The notes under the pieces were generated by a model, which was not told the DNA's origin, did no database searches, and saw only the letters and a list, made by a program, of their open reading frames with translations. A DNA stretch of 46,299 bases from JBECKQ01 sp040235375 (GTDB lineage: Bacteria > Planctomycetota > Phycisphaerae > UBA1845), in contig JBECKQ010000437.1 of the NCBI GenBank assembly GCA_040235375.1, positions 1-46,299 on the forward strand, read 5' to 3'. Each line of letters begins with the position of its first letter. Positions within the stretch are counted from its first letter, which is position 1. The translations under genes were made by a program, and so were the position numbers. This document shows positions 40,980 through 46,299 of the stretch, piece by piece.

Positions 40980-43900
40980 ATGAACAAGCCTGGACTGGTC
41001 TATAAGCACGCGATGAAGAACACCAGCATCCTCGGCGACGCCAGGCACGGCGGCGGAGGATGCTCGTCCGGATCGTGCGGGTCGCACAGCGAAGCCGAGG
41101 CCCCGAAGACCGTCCAGCTCAATACCGCCAGCTTCGCCGCCGAGCGCAAAAAGCCCAACGTCGAACGCCTTCCTTTCACCGGTACGGACAAGTACCCGCA
41201 AGGGCTCATGGTCGGCCTCGACGTCGGTTCGACAACGGTCAAGGCCGTCGTCATCGACATCACCACCGATGACATCCTGTGGAAGGACTACCAGCGGCAC
41301 GACACGAAACAGCCGGAAAAGGTGCTCGAGTTCCTCGGCCGGATCGAGGCCGAGTTCCCGGACGTGCCGCGCAACGCCTACCGGCTGTTCATCACCGGCT
41401 CCGGCGGCTCGGGCCTGGTCAGTCATCTCGGCGGCAAGTTCGTTCAGGAGGTCAACGCCGTTTCGCTGGCGGTGGAAAAGCTCTATCCCGAGGTGCAGAG
41501 CGTCGTCGAGCTGGGCGGGCAGGATGCCAAGATCATCGTGTTCAAAGAGGACGAGGAGACCGGCAAGAAAAAGAAAATCCCCTCGATGAACGACAAGTGC
41601 GCCGGCGGCACGGGCGCGGTCATCGACAAGATCAACGCCAAGCTCAAGATCCCCGCCGACAAGCTGTGCGAGATGGGCTATCGCGGGCTGAAGCTCCATC
41701 CGGTGGCCGGCAAGTGCGGCGTGTTCGCCGAGACGGATATCAACGGCCTGCAGAAGCAGGGTGTCCCGCCGGACGAGCTCATGGCGTCGCTTTTCGAGTC
41801 GATCATCCAGCAGAACATGAGCGTGCTGACGCGCGGCCACACGCTGCGCCCCACGGTGCTGCTGCTCGGCGGGCCGAACTGCTACATCAAGGGCATGCGC
41901 GACTGCTGGCGCGAGAACATCCCCGCCATGTGGAAGGAGCGCGGCGTCGAGCTGCCCGATCCGAGCAGAAGTGCGGAGGACTACATCATCACGCCGGAGA
42001 ACGCCCAGTATTTCGCGGCGATCGGCGCAGTCGAGTACGCAAAGACGGAGATCGACGAAGACGCCAACGTGGGCGTGTACGTGGGCACCGATGTGCTCAA
42101 GTGGTACATCGAGCACGGGCGGACCGCGGAGAAGACGGCGTCGGGCTCGCGCGGGCTGTGGAAGAGCGATGACGAGTTGGAGACGTTCAAGCAGCGCTAC
42201 GAGAAGGAGCCGTGGGACCCGCCGGCCTGCACCGCCGGCACGGTTGTTGAAGCGTTCATCGGCCTGGACGGCGGCTCGACGTCCACCAAGGCGGTGCTCG
42301 TCGACAAGGACAAGAACGTCGTCGCCAAGGCGTACCAGCTCTCGAAGGGCAACCCGATCGAAGATTCGATGGAAGTGCTCGGCAAGCTGGAAGACCAGAT
42401 CCACTCGCAGGGCTGCACGCTGAAAATCCTCGGCGCCGGCACCACCGGCTACGCCAAGGACATCCTGAAAGACGTGCTCCGCGCCGACGTGGCCCTGGTC
42501 GAGACCGTCGCCCATACCGAAAGCGGACTGCACTTCTATCCCGGCACGGACGTGATCGTGGACGTGGGCGGCCAGGACATCAAGCTGATCATCCTGAAGA
42601 ACGGCAGCGTCAAAGACTTCAAGCTCAACACGCAGTGCAGCGCCGGCAACGGTTACTTTCTGCAATCGACCGCCGTCGGCTTCGGCCACCAGGTCGAGGA
42701 CTATGCCGACATCGCCTTCAGCGCCCAACAGATGCCGGAATTCGGCTACGGGTGCGCGGTGTTCATGCAATCGGACATCGTCGATTTTCAGCGGCAGGGC
42801 TGGCAGCCGAACGAGATCATGGCCGGCCTGGCCGCCGTGCTGCCCAAGAACATCTGGCTGTACGTCTCGCAGATTCCGAACCTGGCGAAGCTGGGGACAA
42901 AGTTCGTGCTCCAGGGCGGCACGCAGCACAACCTCGCCGCGGTGAAATCGCAGGTGGATTTCATCGAGTCGCGCTTCGTCGGCTCGAGCGACACGCCAGA
43001 AGTGAGTGTGCACAAGCACTGCGGCGAAAGCGGGGCGATCGGCTGCGCCCTCGAAGCCCGGCGGCTGTGGGCCGAGCAGGGGCTCAGCACCGATTTCATC
43101 GGCTTCGAACGCGTCCGGCAGATCCAGTATCGCACGACGCGCAACGAATCCACGCGCTGCTACTTCTGCAAGAACAAGTGCCTGCGCACGTTCATCGACG
43201 TCAAGACCGGCGGGGCGGAGCCGCAGGACGAGGCGCCGACCGGCTTGCGCATCGACCTGAGCACGCACGTGCTCAAAAGCGGGCCGGAAGCCGGGCATCC
43301 GAGCAGGATCAAGCACGCCGCCAGGACCGATCAGTCGGGCGGCGCCCAGGAGGCGCTGAAGGCCGCCTCCACGAAGAGCAAGTCGAAGGTGCCTATGGAA
43401 GGAGGCGAGCAGCGCCTCATCATCGCCACCTGCGAGAAGGGTACGGTCGAAGACGTCAACGACATGCGCGAGATCAAGAGCGGTCTGGACGCCGTGAAGA
43501 AGGCATATCCCAACCTGGTGGAGATCGCCTCGCGCGAGGCATTCAAGGAGGTCGAGGTCGAGCAGATCGCCGATCCGCTGCCGAAGGTCACGCCGCTGAA
43601 CATGCTCCGGCGGCGAGCGATTGAAGAGCGCCGCGCCCTCATGGAGCGCCGCAGCCAGGTGGTGATTGGCATGCCGCGCGTGCTGAACATGTACTCGCAG
43701 GCGCCGTTCTTCCTGGGCTTCTTCCAGTCGCTGGGGGTGCCCTGCAAAAACCTGGTCTTCAGCGATTACACGAATGAAGAGCTCTACAAGCGCGGAGCGA
43801 AGCGCGGAGCGATCGATCCGTGCTTCCCCAGCAAGCTCGGCATCCCGCACGTACACGACCTGCTCTTCGTGAAACACGAGAAGCGTCCACTGACGCACAT

Positions 43901-44828
43901 CCTCTTCCCCATGGTCGATTCCATGCCGACATTTCTGGAAAACGTGCAGGACACCAAGGCGTGCCCGACGGTCGTCGGCACGGCCGAGGCGACGCACGCC
44001 GCGTTCGTCAAGGAGGGCGACCTGTTCGCCGAGCGCAGCATTACGTTCAAGAAGACGTTCATCAACCTCGACAAGCCAGGGCTGTGCGCCCGGCAGATGT
44101 TCGCCGACTGGAAGGACGAGCTGGGCCTGTCCATCGAGGAGACGGAGCGCGCCGTGCAGCAGGGCCTCAAGGCGATGGCCCGGTTCGACGACAAGATGCG
44201 GCGCCAGGCGAGGGAGATGCTCGACAAGCTCGAGGCGCGCGACGAGATCGGCGTGGTCCTGCTCGCCCGGCCGTACCACAACGACCCCGGCGTGAACCAC
44301 GAGATTTGCGACGAGCTTCAGAAGCTCGGCTACCCGATCTTCTGGCAGGACGCGCTGCCGATCAACGAAGATATCCTCGAGCGGCTGTTCGGCGACGAGG
44401 TCGCCGCGGGCGAGTTCAAGTCGCCGCTTTCGATCGAGGACGCGTGGAAGAACAGCTATTCGGAGAACACCTCGCGGAAGATCTGGGCGGCGAAATACGC
44501 CGCGCGCCATCCCAACCTGATTGCCCTCGAGCTGTCCAGCTTCAAGTGCGGCCACGACGCCCCGATCTACTCGAACGTCGAGGAAATCGTCGAAAACAGC
44601 GGCACGCCCTACTTCTGCTTCAAGGACATCGACGAAAACAAGCCGACCGGATCGATCAAGATCCGGATCGAGACCATCGCCTATTTCCTCCAGCGTTACC
44701 GGGAGCGTATGATCTCCGAAAAGGAGAAGATGGCCCAGATCGAATCGCAGCTCGAGCAGTTCGAGCGCGAGCTGCGCCGCGAATACGCTCGCAGCGGCGC
44801 GGTCGAACCGCAGATGGTGACGGTCTGA
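40980..44828 (+). CDS. Double-ASKHA acyl-CoA dehydratase activase-like ATPase with DUF2229 domain
   Basis: The ~1282-residue protein fuses two BadF/HgdC-type ATPase domains (about 77-360, GLDVGSTTVKAVVID; about 427-690, GLDGGSTSTKAVLVD) to a Cys motif near 725 (CYFCKNKCLRTF) and a C-terminal DUF2229/COG3580 region (about 890-1240, IGMPRVLNMYSQAPFFLGFF). Each ATPase half keeps both Cys that hold the interdomain [4Fe-4S] cluster of HgdC: NDKCAGGTG and GKCGVFAETD, then TQCSAGNG and GYGCAVFMQSD. A C-rich N-terminal tail (GGGGCSSGSCGSH) is present. The start is uncertain between 40968, 40980 and 41013. It probably uses ATP to deliver low-potential electrons to the 599-residue partner. Confidence 0.88.
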   Translation: MNKPGLVYKHAMKNTSILGDARHGGGGCSSGSCGSHSEAEAPKTVQLNTASFAAERKKPNVERLPFTGTDKYPQGLMVGLDVGSTTVKAVVIDITTDDILWKDYQRHDTKQPEKVLEFLGRIEAEFPDVPRNAYRLFITGSGGSGLVSHLGGKFVQEVNAVSLAVEKLYPEVQSVVELGGQDAKIIVFKEDEETGKKKKIPSMNDKCAGGTGAVIDKINAKLKIPADKLCEMGYRGLKLHPVAGKCGVFAETDINGLQKQGVPPDELMASLFESIIQQNMSVLTRGHTLRPTVLLLGGPNCYIKGMRDCWRENIPAMWKERGVELPDPSRSAEDYIITPENAQYFAAIGAVEYAKTEIDEDANVGVYVGTDVLKWYIEHGRTAEKTASGSRGLWKSDDELETFKQRYEKEPWDPPACTAGTVVEAFIGLDGGSTSTKAVLVDKDKNVVAKAYQLSKGNPIEDSMEVLGKLEDQIHSQGCTLKILGAGTTGYAKDILKDVLRADVALVETVAHTESGLHFYPGTDVIVDVGGQDIKLIILKNGSVKDFKLNTQCSAGNGYFLQSTAVGFGHQVEDYADIAFSAQQMPEFGYGCAVFMQSDIVDFQRQGWQPNEIMAGLAAVLPKNIWLYVSQIPNLAKLGTKFVLQGGTQHNLAAVKSQVDFIESRFVGSSDTPEVSVHKHCGESGAIGCALEARRLWAEQGLSTDFIGFERVRQIQYRTTRNESTRCYFCKNKCLRTFIDVKTGGAEPQDEAPTGLRIDLSTHVLKSGPEAGHPSRIKHAARTDQSGGAQEALKAASTKSKSKVPMEGGEQRLIIATCEKGTVEDVNDMREIKSGLDAVKKAYPNLVEIASREAFKEVEVEQIADPLPKVTPLNMLRRRAIEERRALMERRSQVVIGMPRVLNMYSQAPFFLGFFQSLGVPCKNLVFSDYTNEELYKRGAKRGAIDPCFPSKLGIPHVHDLLFVKHEKRPLTHILFPMVDSMPTFLENVQDTKACPTVVGTAEATHAAFVKEGDLFAERSITFKKTFINLDKPGLCARQMFADWKDELGLSIEETERAVQQGLKAMARFDDKMRRQAREMLDKLEARDEIGVVLLARPYHNDPGVNHEICDELQKLGYPIFWQDALPINEDILERLFGDEVAAGEFKSPLSIEDAWKNSYSENTSRKIWAAKYAARHPNLIALELSSFKCGHDAPIYSNVEEIVENSGTPYFCFKDIDENKPTGSIKIRIETIAYFLQRYRERMISEKEKMAQIESQLEQFERELRREYARSGAVEPQMVTV

Positions 44829-44864
44829 GTCGGTGTTTCCAAGGGGCGGCCGGAGATCACGTGG

Positions 44865-45140
44865 ATGGCATTTGAAGCGGCGAAAGTGATGTTCGAAATC
44901 TACCGCGAGGCGGGCGGCGCCCGATACCGCGCGGTGTACTTCACCGAGCTCGACGACCACAACAAGGAAGCGGAGATCGCCCGCGCCATGGCCGGCGAGC
45001 ACCTCTACGACGGGTTTCTCGCTGACGCCCGGCTCAGCGACGCCAAGCCGGTCGTCGCCGCCATACTCGACCGCCTGAACAGCGGCGAACCGCTGGACGG
45101 CGAAGTCGTAGGCGGACTGCTGGCGCCCTTCGAGGCATAG
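44865..45140 (+). CDS. Small hypothetical protein downstream of the activase gene
   Basis: This 91-residue soluble protein has no domain I recognise. It is amphipathic and acidic near the middle (YFTELDDHNKEAEIARAMAG), without signal peptide or Cys. GGAG is about nine bases before the ATG, and the gene follows the activase stop by 36 bp, so it is probably in the same operon. It converges on the DUF1611 gene. Confidence 0.6.
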   Translation: MAFEAAKVMFEIYREAGGARYRAVYFTELDDHNKEAEIARAMAGEHLYDGFLADARLSDAKPVVAAILDRLNSGEPLDGEVVGGLLAPFEA

Positions 45141-45270
45141 CCGGCGGTGCGACGCCAAAGTGCGCGACTCAGCGCCGGCCCGGGATCACAGGCAGAGTCG
45201 ATTCGACATTCGCACCGCGTCGTTGTCGCAGGCGGCGGCGTCGCAGAGTTTCACGCACTCACTGACATGC

Positions 45271-46290
45271 TCAGCTCTTCAGTTGCAGGAGAGTGTCTAC
45301 CAGTTCGCCGACGCCGGTGCGCAGGGCGTCGACAACGGGCAAGCCGATGTCCGAGCGGGCTTTTTCGCGCGCTTCGGCGGCGGCATCGTCGGACATGCCG
45401 TAGCAATTAAGGGCCATGCCCACGACGCGCGAGGGATGCAGTGGCTGGAGCACCGCTTCGGACAGAGCAATCATCTCCTGAGGGGGCACAACGGGAAAAC
45501 TGCTGCTCCGCATGATCGCGCGTGCCGGAGCATGGCACAGGATCATCCAGTCCGGCAGGGCGCCATGCATCAGCCCGAGCGTGACAGCCGAATAGCCGGG
45601 GTGCGTGAGCGCTCCCTGGCCCTCGACGATGATGAAGTCCGCGTCGGCCTTGTCGAGAATGGCCTGCTCGATCGCGCCCGAGACGAAATCGGAAACGACG
45701 GCATCAACGACGACGCCCGATCCGGCGGTCATCACGCCGGTCTGGCCGGTGGCGACGTATTCGGCGCGGATTCCGCGGCGCTTCATCTCGGCGACAAGCT
45801 CGAGCGCGGCGACACGTTTGCCGAGGTTGCAGTCCGTGCCGATGGTGAGAATGCGCTTGCCGCGCGTCTCGCGGGCCTTGCCGGTGCCGACCGTAAGCAC
45901 CTGTGGGGGCTTGCGTACATCCCAGATGGTTCGGCCGGCGGCCGCGGCGCAATTGGCCAGTTCGCGATCGTCCATCAGCCGCGTGTGCAGGCCGTTGACC
46001 ACGTCCATGCCCGCCGCGAGCGCCTCCTTCACGAACACACGCCAGTCCGGTGGCAGTTGGCCGCCGGGCAGGGCGACGCCGATCACAAGCTGATTGGCCC
46101 GACGGACCGTGGCCGCCTCGATCGTGTCGACGATGGGGACGCCCCGGCCGACTCCGACGATGGTCTCGGGACCGAGCCCGGCGTGCGTACGGTCGAGAAT
46201 CGCCACAACCTCGTCGCGACAGTACCGCAGGAGTCCGACCGCGGTCTTGGCGGTGAACACGTCGAAGCGACCATCAGTAAGCAGGCACAT
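45271..46290 (-). CDS. DUF1611 family protein (P-loop-like), possibly 5'-incomplete
   Basis: The 339 visible residues have an N-terminal Rossmann-like domain (about 1-120, EGRF-type start TDGRFDVFTAKTAVGLLRY, GVGRGVPIVDTIEAATVRRA) and a nucleotide-binding-like second domain with ILTIGTDCNLGKRVAALELV and EGQGALTHPGYSAVTLGL. The layout is that of DUF1611 proteins, some of which (DgcN) act as D-glutamate N-acetyltransferases. Family members usually begin a few residues before the TDGRF segment, so the true start may lie beyond the window edge. No dipeptide epimerase or D-glutamate cyclase partner is visible here. Confidence 0.85.
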   Translation of the reverse strand: MCLLTDGRFDVFTAKTAVGLLRYCRDEVVAILDRTHAGLGPETIVGVGRGVPIVDTIEAATVRRANQLVIGVALPGGQLPPDWRVFVKEALAAGMDVVNGLHTRLMDDRELANCAAAAGRTIWDVRKPPQVLTVGTGKARETRGKRILTIGTDCNLGKRVAALELVAEMKRRGIRAEYVATGQTGVMTAGSGVVVDAVVSDFVSGAIEQAILDKADADFIIVEGQGALTHPGYSAVTLGLMHGALPDWMILCHAPARAIMRSSSFPVVPPQEMIALSEAVLQPLHPSRVVGMALNCYGMSDDAAAEAREKARSDIGLPVVDALRTGVGELVDTLLQLKS

Positions 46291-46299
46291 TCGGCGAAG

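Noticed and set aside
38287..44828. Benzoyl-CoA reductase (Bcr) operon
   Set aside because: The BadF-like ATPase fold is shared, but the two-domain fusion with DUF2229 and the COG3581-type partner do not match BcrABCD, and no aromatic degradation gene is nearby.
40914..45158. A 1414-codon open frame on the minus strand opposite the activase gene
   Set aside because: It is an antisense shadow of a highly GC-biased gene. The product is a long Arg/Val/Asp/His-rich sequence with no domain, while the plus strand encodes clear ATPase motifs over the same DNA.

Overview
The window is a GC-rich chromosomal segment from a bacterium that is most likely a planctomycete, with the class Phycisphaerae or a relative as the best guess. 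This assignment is inferred from protein style. Large secreted proteins carry planctomycete-type dockerin-like GDxDxDGDVDxxD segments and runs of DCNxNGVPDxC repeats. A multi-pass membrane protein carries an embedded CRRCGYELTG...CPECG zinc ribbon, which I know mainly from Phycisphaerae. No rRNA, tRNA or CRISPR array was seen.

Layout. 1-7612: the end of an HD-GYP phosphodiesterase, then two 2-oxoacid:ferredoxin oxidoreductases. One is a fused two-subunit type (korB-korA, minus strand) and one a four-subunit korDABC operon (plus strand), separated by a GNAT acetyltransferase. 7613-9599: a gene-poor stretch with REP-like hairpins and an IS110-family transposase. 9600-22716: a histidine-ammonia-lyase-like enzyme, a PAP2 phosphatase, a secreted metallophosphoesterase, aroA, an isolated fliM, a large secreted beta-propeller/Ig protein, a REC-GGDEF diguanylate cyclase and a zinc-ribbon membrane protein.

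22829-32001 is the most striking part: a redox island predicted to attach about 27 haems. On the minus strand are a dihaem and a pentahaem lipoprotein. Divergent from them is a tightly overlapping plus-strand operon of an outer-membrane beta-barrel, an NHL propeller lipoprotein, a 12-haem cytochrome, a tetrahaem cytochrome and a second NHL lipoprotein. A convergent cytochrome c554-like tetrahaem protein closes the island. Barrel, propellers and stacked haems together suggest a porin-cytochrome route for moving electrons across the outer membrane.

32313-36824 holds smpB, an ECF sigma factor/anti-sigma/secreted PDZ protein operon, and folK. 36809-46299 holds a TPR protein, the two large proteins of an ATP-driven acyl-CoA-dehydratase-activase-like system (599 aa plus about 1280 aa), a two-gene nucleotidyltransferase module lying antisense between them, a small unknown protein and a DUF1611 protein. 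Ferredoxin-dependent oxidoreductases, an ATP-driven low-potential reductase system and abundant c-type cytochromes together point to an anaerobic or facultatively anaerobic, respiring heterotroph.
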